Source: Pandoraea fibrosis (GTDB taxonomy: Bacteria; Pseudomonadota; Gammaproteobacteria; Burkholderiales; Burkholderiaceae). Taken from it: 64,000 nt of DNA. The first letter of the stretch is position 1. Every line of letters starts with the position of its first letter. The notes under the pieces are model-generated. The model saw only the letters and a program-made list of their open reading frames with translations, was not told the origin of the DNA and searched no databases. The stretch lies in assembly GCF_000807775.2 (NCBI RefSeq), contig NZ_CP047385.1, positions 2,604,001 to 2,668,000 of the forward strand. Direction: 5' to 3'. A program made the translations under genes and the position numbers. Shown here one piece after another: positions 51,468-60,308 of the stretch.

Positions 51468-52841
51468 ATGAAAATGCATTCGATTGAAGTAGGCCGTGCT
51501 ACGGCTGCGCAGCGCCTTGAGCGCTTGCCTGTCTGTGGGTATCACCGATGGTTGTTTCTCGTGATTGCGCTGGCGTTCTTTTTCGACAATATCGATCTTG
51601 CGACGATGACGTTCGTGCTCGGCTCGATCAAATCGGAGTTCGGTCTTTCCAATGTGCAGGCCGGAATGATCGGGAGCGCGAGTTTTGTCGGCATGGCTAT
51701 CGGGGCAATCTGCTCCGGCATGGCCGCCGACCGGTTTGGACGCAAGCCCGTGTTCCAGATCAGCATGGTGGTCTGGGGACTGGGCAGTCTGCTGTGTGCG
51801 ACCGCATCGGGGCCGGCGGAACTGGGGGTGTTCCGTTTGCTGCTGGGCATTGGCATGGGAATGGAACTGCCCCTCGCGCAAACGCTGCTGTCCGAGTTCA
51901 TCCCGGCCGAGCGACGCGGCAAATACCTCGCCCTGATGGACGGCAATTGGCCCATTGCGTTTATCAGCGCCGGACTGCTTTCGTATGTCGTGCTCGCGCA
52001 CCATGACTGGCGAGTCTTGTTCGCGCTTGAGGCGGTGCCCGCCCTGTTCCTGTTCATCGTTCGACGTTATGTGCCGGAGTCCGCCAGGTGGCTGGAATCG
52101 CAGGGGCGATACGAAGAGGCAGACGCCGTTGTCTCGAAAGTGGAGCGCTCGGTGATGCGCCGCCTCCAATTGGAGACGCTGCCCGCGATCACGCCCTGCG
52201 AACCCCACGCGCCACCTGAAGCGCGTGGCATGCGTGTCATCTGGTCGTCGAGCTATCGCCAGCGGACCCTGGTCGTCGGGGCGCTATGGTTTTTCGCACT
52301 GCTCGGGTTCTACGGTCTGAATACGTGGCTCGGTGCGTTGCAGCAGGCATCGGGCATCGTGGTGACCCAGTCCGTGCTCTTCACGGTGTACATCTCGCTT
52401 GGCGGTATTCCGGGATTCCTTGTCGCCGCGTGGGCCGTCGAGCGGCTGGGGCGAAAGATGACCTGCGTTGGCACGCTCGTAGGCGGCGCGTGTGCGACCT
52501 ATGTATTCGGATGGGTATTGCAGGCGGGGGCGGCGCAATGGTCGATCTATGCTGCCGGGGCCAGCATGCAGTTCTTTGCTTTCGGTATGTGGGCAATTCT
52601 GTATGCCTATACACCGGAACTGTTCCCTTCACGGGCCCGTGCGACCGGCTGCGGCTACGCCTCGTTCTGTGGCCGGATCGGTGCGCTGCTGGGGCCGACG
52701 CTCGTGGGCGTTATCGTGACCTGGTCAAGTCGCGATGCGGTGTTCCTGTTCGGCGCCATTTGCTTTGGCATTGCCGCCGCGTGTGTCTGGCGCTTCGGTG
52801 TGGAAACCAAGGGCGTTCATCTGGAGGCCGTGTCGAAATAA
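51468..52841 (+). CDS. MFS transporter, sugar-porter/niacin-transporter type
   Basis: A 457-residue MFS protein with helix 1 FFDNIDLATMTFVLGSIK, motif A MAADRFGRKPVFQI and RYVPESARWLESQGRYEEAD after helix 6, the pattern of the sugar porter/NiaP-like group. GGGAGG precedes the ATG at 51468. It follows the three-gene RidA unit on the same strand and probably imports its substrate; an aromatic acid or nicotinate-like compound would fit the group. Confidence 0.87.
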   Translation: MKMHSIEVGRATAAQRLERLPVCGYHRWLFLVIALAFFFDNIDLATMTFVLGSIKSEFGLSNVQAGMIGSASFVGMAIGAICSGMAADRFGRKPVFQISMVVWGLGSLLCATASGPAELGVFRLLLGIGMGMELPLAQTLLSEFIPAERRGKYLALMDGNWPIAFISAGLLSYVVLAHHDWRVLFALEAVPALFLFIVRRYVPESARWLESQGRYEEADAVVSKVERSVMRRLQLETLPAITPCEPHAPPEARGMRVIWSSSYRQRTLVVGALWFFALLGFYGLNTWLGALQQASGIVVTQSVLFTVYISLGGIPGFLVAAWAVERLGRKMTCVGTLVGGACATYVFGWVLQAGAAQWSIYAAGASMQFFAFGMWAILYAYTPELFPSRARATGCGYASFCGRIGALLGPTLVGVIVTWSSRDAVFLFGAICFGIAAACVWRFGVETKGVHLEAVSK

Positions 52842-52843
52842 GC

Positions 52844-52891
52844 CGCAGGCGTGACGGTGTGACGGCGTGACTTCCGGTCGCGCCTGCTTTT
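52844..52891 (+). terminator. Candidate intrinsic terminator
   Basis: GCAGGCG (52844-52850) pairs with CGCCTGC (52881-52887), followed by TTTT. The loop contains GTGACGG repeats. It is just past the MFS stop. Confidence 0.55.
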
Positions 52892-52978
52892 CAAGACGTC
52901 CCATAGCGCGATGATCGTCTCGCGCATGGGCCCGTCGAGCGAGTCTGCGATCGTCAGCAGGTCACGCCGCCTGCGTGG

Positions 52979-53824
52979 CTATACCTCGCTCACATAGTGC
53001 AGACCGTAGTCGCCCCGAGTCCGCCTGATTTGTGCAAAGCCGAGTTCCCCCAAATGCATGCCAGCGATCAGAACTCCCTCTGAACTGACCATGTCCAGCA
53101 GCCTTGATCGTGTGGTGGCCGCCATCGTCGGGTCTTGATCGAACGCAATCGAGACGTCCGGGCGCTCGATCTGGATGTGCGGAAAGTGAACGACGTCCCC
53201 CCAAACCAGCAGGCTCCGGTCACGCGATTCCACGAGATAGCCGGTGTGGCCGTCGGTGTGTCCCGGCAGCGACATCGCGCGGATACCGGGAAGCACCTCG
53301 CCGTCGTCGAAGGTACGCAGCCTGTCGCGGTAGCTATCGAATACCTGACGGGCGATCTGAAAGTTGCCACGTGCCCGTTCGCTGGCACGGCTGAGATTGC
53401 CGTCGTCTTGCCAAAACCTCACCTCTCGCCGATGCGCGACGAGCGCCGCGTTTGGGAAGGCAATCTGCCCGGCGGCAGTCACGAGGCCACCCACGTGATC
53501 GGGATGCGCGTGGGTGAGCAGGATCGTGTCGATGGACGCGGGTTCGATGCCGGCGAGCAACAGGTTCTCGCGCAAACGGCCACCCCACTGTCTGATGCCG
53601 CCGGCCCCAGCGTCGATGAGGACGGTGCGTTCCGCAGTGCGCACGACGTAGCAGTTGATGTGCACCGCCGAGGGCGCCGTCTGTCCCGCATCCCGCTGCA
53701 TTCTCGCAGCCTCGGTCGCATCGATGTTCGACAGGAAGTCGAGGCTGGCGTTGAGGTAGCCATCGCTGATGGCGGTAATCGTGAAGTCGCCAACTTGTTG
53801 GCTTGGAAAGACAGGCGTGGACAC
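52979..53824 (-). CDS. MBL-fold metallo-hydrolase
   Basis: A 281-residue metallo-beta-lactamase fold enzyme of the lactonase-like group: ILLTHAHPDHVGGLV (HxHxDH metal site), MSLPGHTDGHTGYLV and LLVWGDVVHF with the bridging Asp, and a final GMHLG His. Many relatives are N-acyl-homoserine lactonases or other lactonases. It is convergent with the MFS gene and encoded downstream of the EthD-like gene on the minus strand. A lactone or ester substrate is likely. Confidence 0.85.
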   Translation of the reverse strand: MSTPVFPSQQVGDFTITAISDGYLNASLDFLSNIDATEAARMQRDAGQTAPSAVHINCYVVRTAERTVLIDAGAGGIRQWGGRLRENLLLAGIEPASIDTILLTHAHPDHVGGLVTAAGQIAFPNAALVAHRREVRFWQDDGNLSRASERARGNFQIARQVFDSYRDRLRTFDDGEVLPGIRAMSLPGHTDGHTGYLVESRDRSLLVWGDVVHFPHIQIERPDVSIAFDQDPTMAATTRSRLLDMVSSEGVLIAGMHLGELGFAQIRRTRGDYGLHYVSEV

Positions 53825-53873
53825 AACACTTCTCCGGATCGACGGGGTTCGGACGGGAATGCCCGGTGAGGGC

Positions 53874-54419
53874 TTAGGTTGTCGGCGTACCCGAAAGCGG
53901 GGCGGCGCTCGTCAGTTGTGCCGTCATGGGTTCATAGAGGTGAATGCCGTCGACGGCATTCTCAATCCGCTGCGCGTTGGCCCGAGGCAATACGGCAAGC
54001 CAGCGACGGGCCGGGAATTTCTCCAGCGCAACAGCCTGCATGGCCAACGGCTTGAGACCTTCCTTGATCAAGGCATCCGGGCCGGTAGCGCAAAGCACGA
54101 GCAGTTCGTCGGCCTTGACTGCGGGGGCGAGCCCGATATCGCCATAGAGATTGCGGTGCCAGTCGGTGATGTGCTGTTGCCACCGTGCGAAGTTTCCGCC
54201 GCCTTTCTGGCGATATTCCTCACTCGTCAGCACGTCGAGACCGTCAATCGTATGGATGGCGAGGTAGACGGGGCAGTCGCCGCCGATCGCGCGAAAGCGT
54301 TGCGACGCGCGGAAGCCCGTTACGGAGATCAGGGCAGGCAGCTTTTCAAGGCTGTAGAAGGCGTTCCATGCGGCTTCACTGTCGGGGTCGGCGAAGCTGC
54401 ATTCCACGGTGTAGATCAT
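53874..54419 (-). CDS. EthD/DUF4286-like dimeric alpha+beta barrel protein
   Basis: A 181-residue protein. The opening MIYTVECSFADPDSEAAWNAFYSLEKLPALISVTGFRASQRF and the segment CPVYLAIHTIDGLDVLTSEEY have the ferredoxin-like barrel pattern. Function is unknown. It is divergent from the LysR gene and probably in an operon with the MBL gene (gap 50 bases). Confidence 0.6.
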   Translation of the reverse strand: MIYTVECSFADPDSEAAWNAFYSLEKLPALISVTGFRASQRFRAIGGDCPVYLAIHTIDGLDVLTSEEYRQKGGGNFARWQQHITDWHRNLYGDIGLAPAVKADELLVLCATGPDALIKEGLKPLAMQAVALEKFPARRWLAVLPRANAQRIENAVDGIHLYEPMTAQLTSAAPLSGTPTT

Positions 54420-54585
54420 CGAATTGTCCTTGAGGCTCTGCGAGTCTTATCCAGCAAGAAACGCAACATTAGTGCGGTAACGTAATGGTAGTCTGCCAAT
54501 TCCAGCACTGAAATCGAATAAAAGTCAGTCTTCAGTGATGTTTGCTCAAGCTGGCTTCGAGCGCATATTGATCGGTGAGATTCCC

Positions 54586-55479
54586 ATGACACGCAAGATT
54601 CCCAGCAACTCCGCGCTTCTGGCATTCGAGGCGGCGGCGCGACACGGCAGCTTCGCCCGGGCTGCCGAGGAGTTGGCGCGTACCGAGGGGGCGGTCAGTC
54701 GTCAGATCGCGCGGTTGGAAGCATTTTTGGGCGTGGCGTTGTTCGAGCGCGTGGGCAATCGCGTGCGTCTGGCGCCCAACGGCACGAGATACGCCGTGCA
54801 GGTTCGGGAGATTCTGGATCGGCTGGAACGAGACAGCCTGTATCTGATGGGACAACCCGCTGAGGGAGCGAGCATCGATATCGCGGCCAGTCCGACCTTC
54901 GCTACCCGTTGGCTGATTCCCCGATTGAAGCGATTTCAGGCAGCGCATCCGAACATCACCGTGCATATTGCCGAGCGCATGGAGCCCTTCCTGCTTGCCG
55001 GTAGTGGCTTCGACGCCGCGCTGCATTTCGAACATCCGGCATGGACGGGAATGCACTTGCATCGTCTGCTGGAAGAGATTCTGGTGCCGGTCTGTAGCCC
55101 GACGTTGTTGCGCGAGGCAGGCGCAACAACGTCGCTCGACGCGCTGCCACTGCTGCACAGGCGGCAGAATCCGGACGCCTGGCAGCGGTATGCACAGGCA
55201 TCGGGTATCGTACTCAGCAACCCGGCGGTCGGTGCGCGTTACGATCTCCATTCCATGTTGATCGAAGCGGCGCTGGCGGGTTTGGGCGTGGCGTTGGTAC
55301 CGCGTTTTTACATTGACGCCGAGCTTGAACAAGGCCGTTTGGTCGCCCCTTGGCCGGCGGGGACAACGATTATCAAAAACTTCTGCCTCGTCCTTCCCGA
55401 GCCGATCGAATTAAGCGGGCGGCCGGTTCAGGCATTCGCAAGGTGGATTCTGGAGGAAGCGTCGAGCGCGGCGTGTTGA
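54586..55479 (+). CDS. LysR family regulator, GcvA-like
   Basis: A 297-residue regulator: IPSNSALLAFEAAARHGSFARAAEELARTEGAVSRQIARLEAFLGVALFER is the N-terminal winged helix; the effector domain includes IDIAASPTFATRWLIPRLKRFQ and LGVALVPRFYI. The start at 54586 is chosen because the domain starts three residues later. It is divergent from the EthD-like/MBL pair, which it probably controls. Confidence 0.88.
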   Translation: MTRKIPSNSALLAFEAAARHGSFARAAEELARTEGAVSRQIARLEAFLGVALFERVGNRVRLAPNGTRYAVQVREILDRLERDSLYLMGQPAEGASIDIAASPTFATRWLIPRLKRFQAAHPNITVHIAERMEPFLLAGSGFDAALHFEHPAWTGMHLHRLLEEILVPVCSPTLLREAGATTSLDALPLLHRRQNPDAWQRYAQASGIVLSNPAVGARYDLHSMLIEAALAGLGVALVPRFYIDAELEQGRLVAPWPAGTTIIKNFCLVLPEPIELSGRPVQAFARWILEEASSAAC

Positions 55480-56021
55480 ACGACAACGTCTCAACGAGAC
55501 GCGTCACCGTGCCGTCCGGCGACGTAAGGCGACGTAAGGCGGCCCGACGACAGCGGCTCGCGCAGATCGGCATCGGTGCCGACGCATTGCGCCTGGTCCC
55601 GAATATCAGCGACGGTGCGACATGATCGTGCCAGCCGATATCGAACTCAGGAATTTCCCGATAGAACAACCGCACGCGGCATTTGTTCCATTGACGCTAC
55701 AAATTGGCGCTCCTAGAGTCGTCGCCATGATGACTTCTTCTTTTCCAACGCCGATGAAAACGTTCGCCACCAAGCGCGCAACGTATCGCGTTCTGCGCGA
55801 GTAAGCCGCTTTTGCCCCCTGGCACGCGACGCATTGCGATATCGATCGCGTCAGCGTGCTCTCCCAACTTGCCCTTGCCGTACGACGTGCGCCGCGTGCT
55901 CACGACGCGGCTTCGTGCGCCCTCGCGTTTGTTTCGCCCGCCAAGCGTTTTGCTCGCGGTGCCGACAAGTGCCCGGCGCACTGGGGAACTGCTTTCCTCA
56001 ACAAAAGAAGGACGCACGTCA
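55480..56021. other. Intergenic region before porin, with operator
   Basis: No sure gene is seen in these 542 bases. It contains the operator at 55661-55691, followed by a short frame at 55727-55804 (25 residues, starting MMTSSFPTPMKT) that could be a leader peptide but has no ribosome binding site. The remainder is plausible porin leader. Confidence 0.5.
55661..55691. promoter_or_regulatory. Two-armed operator, copy 1 (before porin)
   Basis: ATAGAACA (55661-55668) and TGTTCCAT (55684-55691), 15 bases apart, preceded by TTTCCCG and followed by TGAC, exactly as in copy 2 at 57321-57351. The shared flanks and spacing show that the site is repeated as a unit. Confidence 0.75.
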
Positions 56022-57206
56022 ATGCCTCAAATCACACGCAAAACGTTACCTCTCGCTTACCCCGTCTCGGCAGCCTGCGCTGCATTTTGGCTCGCCACGG
56101 CGGCGACGCCGGCACTCGCTCAATCGAGCGTCACGCTCTATGGCGTGATCGAGGCGGCCGTTGTCTCGCAGAATCACGCGAGCCCCGATGGTGGTCGCAT
56201 CTACTCCGTCAATCAGGCCGGGGAGGGGTTCCTCTCCGCGAGCCGTTTCGGCCTGCAAGGCGTGGAAGATCTCGGCAGCGGCATGAAGGCGCGCTTCGTA
56301 CTGGAGAACGGTTTCAACTCGCAAGCCGGAACGTTCGACCAACAGGGGCAACTCTTCGGCCGGCAGGCATTCGTCGCCTTGCAAGGCGGCTGGGGGGAGT
56401 TCGCGCTTGGCCGTCAGTACACGGGCGCCGTGGTTGCGATCTCGATGGTCGATCCGATCTTCATCGGCGCACCGCCCACGAACTCGTGGCTCGTCTTCCT
56501 GACGGGGCAGCGTTACAACAACGCACTGACATGGACAAAGAAGTTCGGCCCCTTCGGTGTGAATCTTCAATATGCGTTCGGCGGCATTGCAGGGCAGGGC
56601 TCGGCACGTTCGTCGGCATCGGGCGGGGTGTCGTGGGAGCAAAACGGCAACGTCTTCACCGGTCAGGTGCAACAGACGCACGATTCGCAGAGCCGCCTTG
56701 CAAAGACGTGGTCGCTTGGCGCCAAGGTGAGCTACGGGCAGTGGAAATTCCACGCCGACTATCTTCAGAGCCAGCGCGATGCCGGATTCGATGTGTCCAA
56801 CGGCGGTACCGATTACGCGTCGATCACGAACATGAGCACCGCGGCGACCCCCACGACTGTGGCGGCCATCGGCTCCGTGTTCTCTGCGTCGCGACGCGAC
56901 CAGTTCTTCACGCTCGGCGCGAGCTACCTGCTCAACCCGGCGTGGCAATTCATCGCGGCGTATATGTACGACAACACCAGCGCGGTGAATTTCAGCGGCA
57001 AACGGCAAACGCTCTACGGTGTGATCGACTACTTCCTGTCCAAGCGCACCGATGTCTACTTCGCTACCGCTTACGAGCGAGTCGATGGCGGGTGGTCCGG
57101 ACTCTTCGGCACGTCGACGACCAACTGGACGGGGGGCAATGGCGTGAAGCTCAACGGGTACGACAATCAGATGAGCTACTACGTCGGCCTGCGTCACCGC
57201 TTCTGA
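56022..57206 (+). CDS. Outer membrane porin (Porin_4 type)
   Basis: A 394-residue precursor with a signal peptide ending AATPALA before QSSVTLYGVIEAAVVSQN, GVEDLGSGMKARFVLENGF, RQAFVALQG and RQYTG segments, and terminal strand YYVGLRHRF. AAGGA lies 12 bases before the ATG at 56022. The operator at 55661 is shared with the GntR/ABC operon, so it is probably the outer-membrane door for the ABC substrate. Confidence 0.92.
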   Translation: MPQITRKTLPLAYPVSAACAAFWLATAATPALAQSSVTLYGVIEAAVVSQNHASPDGGRIYSVNQAGEGFLSASRFGLQGVEDLGSGMKARFVLENGFNSQAGTFDQQGQLFGRQAFVALQGGWGEFALGRQYTGAVVAISMVDPIFIGAPPTNSWLVFLTGQRYNNALTWTKKFGPFGVNLQYAFGGIAGQGSARSSASGGVSWEQNGNVFTGQVQQTHDSQSRLAKTWSLGAKVSYGQWKFHADYLQSQRDAGFDVSNGGTDYASITNMSTAATPTTVAAIGSVFSASRRDQFFTLGASYLLNPAWQFIAAYMYDNTSAVNFSGKRQTLYGVIDYFLSKRTDVYFATAYERVDGGWSGLFGTSTTNWTGGNGVKLNGYDNQMSYYVGLRHRF

Positions 57207-57320
57207 AAACGGTTGCGGCGCAGCATCGAAACCTGTTGCGCCGCAATCCGAAAACCCTTGTGCCGCCTGCGCGCGCAGGTCATTTGCCCGGTAATTTTGA
57301 ATATCTTAGGTGTTTTCCCG

Positions 57321-57351
57321 ATAGAACATTTTGTCTGTCACTTTGTTCTAT
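57321..57351. promoter_or_regulatory. Two-armed operator, copy 2 (before the HutC-type regulator)
   Basis: ATAGAACA (57321-57328) and TGTTCTAT (57344-57351) are perfect inverted arms 15 bases apart, 23 bases centre to centre. It ends 34 bases before the regulator's ATG, suggesting autoregulation. Confidence 0.8.
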
Positions 57352-57385
57352 TGACCGGACATTATGACACTTACAGAATCGCCGC

Positions 57386-58183
57386 ATGGATACCCCACTA
57401 CCGCTTCCGAAGTACCACCAGATCTACCTCGTGCTGCGCGAGCAACTGCAGGAGGGGCGCTTCGATCGTGATGGCGTGCCCGGCGAGCATGTGCTGGCCG
57501 ATCAGTTCAGCGTGGCACGCATCACCATTCGCAAGGCGATGGAAATGCTGGTGGCCGACGGCCTTGTCGTGCGCCGCCCTGGACTGGGAACGTGGCCGCT
57601 GCACGCAGGGCAACGCACCGGCGGCAAGACGCCTGGCTTCTCTCGCGAGAAGGCGCACCTGACCGGCCTGCTCGAGAACATCGTCAACATGGGGTTGCGC
57701 ACGAACGTGTCGGTGCTCGAATCGAGCGTCGTGGGCGCGAGCGATGCCGTTGCCGACGCATTGGCGCTCGAACCCGGTGCCCCGGTCTTCAAGAGCATTC
57801 GTGTGCGCAGCACGCAGGCAGGTCCCTTGTCGTACATCACCACGCATGTGCCGCAAGGGATCGCCGAGATCAATCGCGAAGAGCTTGAACGCAAACCGCT
57901 GCTGATGCTGCTCGAAGAGGCCGGTGTCGAACTTGGCGGTGCGACGCAGACGATTTCAGCGCGTCTGGCCGATGCTGTCGTGGCGCGCCATCTCGATATC
58001 GCTGTCGGCTCCGCGTTGCTGGCGGTCACGCGTCTTGTGCGCGATGTGTCCGAGCGTCCCGTGCAACTGCTGCAAGGTCTGTATCGCCCCGATCGCTACC
58101 AGTACCAGCTTCAACTCTCTCGTGTCGGCGACATCGACGCGAAGGTCTGGGTCAGCGAAGAACTGTCTGCCCAATTCCACTGA
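57386..58183 (+). CDS. GntR family regulator, HutC/UTRA subfamily
   Basis: A 265-residue regulator: winged helix LREQLQEGRFDRDGVPGEHVLADQFSVARITIRKAMEMLVADGLVVRRPGLGTW, then a UTRA effector domain with GLRTNVSVLESSVV, FKSIRVRSTQAGPLSYITTHVP and RPVQLLQGLYRPDRYQYQLQL. It is upstream of and co-directional with the ABC genes, with 20 bases to the binding-protein ATG, and probably responds to the transported compound. Confidence 0.9.
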   Translation: MDTPLPLPKYHQIYLVLREQLQEGRFDRDGVPGEHVLADQFSVARITIRKAMEMLVADGLVVRRPGLGTWPLHAGQRTGGKTPGFSREKAHLTGLLENIVNMGLRTNVSVLESSVVGASDAVADALALEPGAPVFKSIRVRSTQAGPLSYITTHVPQGIAEINREELERKPLLMLLEEAGVELGGATQTISARLADAVVARHLDIAVGSALLAVTRLVRDVSERPVQLLQGLYRPDRYQYQLQLSRVGDIDAKVWVSEELSAQFH

Positions 58184-58203
58184 TCATGTCCGGAGAATCG
58201 TCA

Positions 58204-59415
58204 ATGAGTTCGCGTCGCACGTTCCTGCGCCAGTCCACTGCCATGGCTGCGCTTGCCGCCACTTCCAGCGCGCCCTGGCTTGCGCATGCTGCCGGGAAGC
58301 CGGTCAAGATCGGTGTGCTGCATCCCGTCACAGGGGCGCTGGCCTACTCCGGCCAGCAGTGCCGTCTCGGCGCGTTGCTCGCCATTGACGATATCAATGC
58401 CGCTGGCGGCATCAAGTCGCTCGGCGGCGCGCCTATCGAGGCGGTGCTCGGCGACGCACAGTCGCGCCCGGAAGCCGGGTCGGCAGAAGTCGAGAAGATG
58501 AACGAGGCGGGCGTATCGGCCATTGTGGGCGCTTATGCGTCGGCGATTTGTCTGGCGACGACGCAAACGGCTGCGAAGTATGGCCTGCCACATGTCGTCG
58601 ACGTGGGGGTGGCCGACCAGATCGTGGAGCGCGGTCTGACGAACACGTTCCGCTTCGGCCCGGGCTATCGCATGTGCTCGCTGCGCGCGGTGGATGATCT
58701 CGCCGCGCTCAACAATGCCGCCGGCAAGCCCGCCAAGACAGTGATGATCGTGCACGAAGAGTCGCTCTTCGGCACGGGTACGGCGGCGTTGCTGCAAAAG
58801 GAATTGCCCGCGCGTGGCTTTGAGATCAAGGAAGTCATCAAGCACGCCAACCCGACGCGCGACTTCAACAACATCGTGCTGCGCATGCGCTCGGTGAATC
58901 CGGACATCGTGATTCCCGCGAATTACTACAACGAGTACGCGCTGCTGTTGCGTGCGATGAAGCAACAGAAGGTGCAGCCCAAGGCGATCTATTCCGTGCT
59001 CGGCGGTGCGGCGTCGAGCTACAAGTTCCTCAAGGAGTTTCCGGACATCGCCGACGGCATCATCGACTGTAACCACTGGTTCAATCCGAAGGACCCGCGC
59101 GTGGCGGCGCTCAAGGCGCGCACGCAAGCCAAAGGCGCGTTCTTCAGCTACGAGGTTTTCATGACCTACACGGCCATGATGTTGCTGGCCGATGCGATCG
59201 AGCGCGCCAGGTCGGTCGATCGTGCCGCCATCACGGCGGCGCTGGCCTCGAGTTCGTTCAAGGATCACATCATGCCGTATGGGCCGACGAAGTTCGTCAA
59301 CGGTCAGAATACCGGCGCTCAGCCGCTGCTCACGCAGGTCTCGCATAGCGACATCAAGGTGATCTTGCCCGACACGTATCGTCAGATCGCGCCGGTCTTC
59401 CCGCTCAAGGCCTGA
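58204..59415 (+). CDS. ABC transporter substrate-binding protein, branched-chain amino acid/amide type
   Basis: A 403-residue periplasmic binding protein. SSRRTFLRQSTAMAALAA is a twin-arginine-like signal; the mature part has IGVLHPVTGALAYSGQQCRLGALLAIDDINAAGG, and VSAIVGAYASAICLATTQTAAKYGLP, the layout of LivK-type (peripla_BP_6) proteins. GGAGAATCG precedes the ATG at 58204. It binds the ligand for the LivHMGF system that follows; amino acids, amides, urea or aromatic acids are all possible. Confidence 0.9.
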   Translation: MSSRRTFLRQSTAMAALAATSSAPWLAHAAGKPVKIGVLHPVTGALAYSGQQCRLGALLAIDDINAAGGIKSLGGAPIEAVLGDAQSRPEAGSAEVEKMNEAGVSAIVGAYASAICLATTQTAAKYGLPHVVDVGVADQIVERGLTNTFRFGPGYRMCSLRAVDDLAALNNAAGKPAKTVMIVHEESLFGTGTAALLQKELPARGFEIKEVIKHANPTRDFNNIVLRMRSVNPDIVIPANYYNEYALLLRAMKQQKVQPKAIYSVLGGAASSYKFLKEFPDIADGIIDCNHWFNPKDPRVAALKARTQAKGAFFSYEVFMTYTAMMLLADAIERARSVDRAAITAALASSSFKDHIMPYGPTKFVNGQNTGAQPLLTQVSHSDIKVILPDTYRQIAPVFPLKA

Positions 59416-59419
59416 TGCG

Positions 59420-60292
59420 ATGCTCGACCCGGTCATTCTTCTCTCGGCCGTACTCAACGGGCTCACCACGGGGGCGGTGTATGCACTCATCGCCCTGGGC
59501 CTCACGCTCGTGTACGGCGTGCTGCACATCATCAACTTCTCGCACGGGGCGGCGCTGATGATCGCGCTGTACGCCGTGTGGCTGCTCAAGGAAAAGCTCG
59601 GTATCGATCCGTACGTCGCGCTGCCGTTCGTCACACTGGGCATGTTCGCCCTGGGCTACGCGTTGCAACGCTGCGTGATCGAGCGGGCGAGCCACGGCAA
59701 GGACGAGAACATTCTGCTCGTCACGCTCGGGTTGGCGATCGTGCTGGAGAACCTCGCGCTGGTGTGGTTCAAGTCCGATACGCACACCATCGACACGCCT
59801 TACACGCTCGCGACCGTCGATGTCGGTCCGGTCATGCTTTCGGTGCCGAAGCTCATCGCCTTCGGCGGTGCGCTGAGCGCGGCAGCACTGCTCTTCTGGA
59901 TCATGCGAGCCACGGATCTTGGCCGCGCGATTCGTGCCGTTGCCAAGGAGAAGCATGGCGCGAAGCTCATGGGAATCGATGTCGAGCGGGTCTACGCGCT
60001 GTCGTTCGGTATCGGCATGGCGTGCGTGGGCGCGGCAGCGTGTTTTCTGATGCCTTCGTATTACGTCAATCCGCAAGTCGGCAGTGGCTTCGTGCTGGTG
60101 GCTTTCACCATCGTGGTGCTCGGCGGCATGGGGAGCTTCACCGGTGCACTCGCAGGCGGGTTGCTTATCGGGGTAGTCGAGTCGCTGGGCGGGCTGTGGC
60201 TGGGCGATTCGCTCGGGCAGATGGGCATCTTCGCCATTTTCATCATCGTCGTGCTGCTGCGTCCGCAGGGCTTGTTCGGTGCGCGGGCATGA
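59420..60292 (+). CDS. livH: LivH-type ABC permease
   Basis: A 290-residue inner-membrane permease: LLSAVLNGLTTGAVYALIALGLTLVYGVLHIINFSHG is the conserved opening, and VLGGMGSFTGALAGGLLIGVVESLGG the cytoplasmic coupling region. It starts 4 bases after the binding-protein stop. The symbol denotes the family; the natural substrate is unknown. Confidence 0.9.
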   Translation: MLDPVILLSAVLNGLTTGAVYALIALGLTLVYGVLHIINFSHGAALMIALYAVWLLKEKLGIDPYVALPFVTLGMFALGYALQRCVIERASHGKDENILLVTLGLAIVLENLALVWFKSDTHTIDTPYTLATVDVGPVMLSVPKLIAFGGALSAAALLFWIMRATDLGRAIRAVAKEKHGAKLMGIDVERVYALSFGIGMACVGAAACFLMPSYYVNPQVGSGFVLVAFTIVVLGGMGSFTGALAGGLLIGVVESLGGLWLGDSLGQMGIFAIFIIVVLLRPQGLFGARA

Positions 60293-60308
60293 GGAGCGGG
60301 AGCAAACG

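Noticed and set aside
50586..52208. Minus-strand 540-codon frame opposite the PNPOx and MFS genes
   Set aside because: Antisense to two clear genes, with Arg/His/Gln-rich translation and no family motifs.
55856..57367. Plus-strand 503-codon frame overlapping the porin at 56022
   Set aside because: Second-frame shadow: Arg-rich, without a porin signal peptide or any domain.
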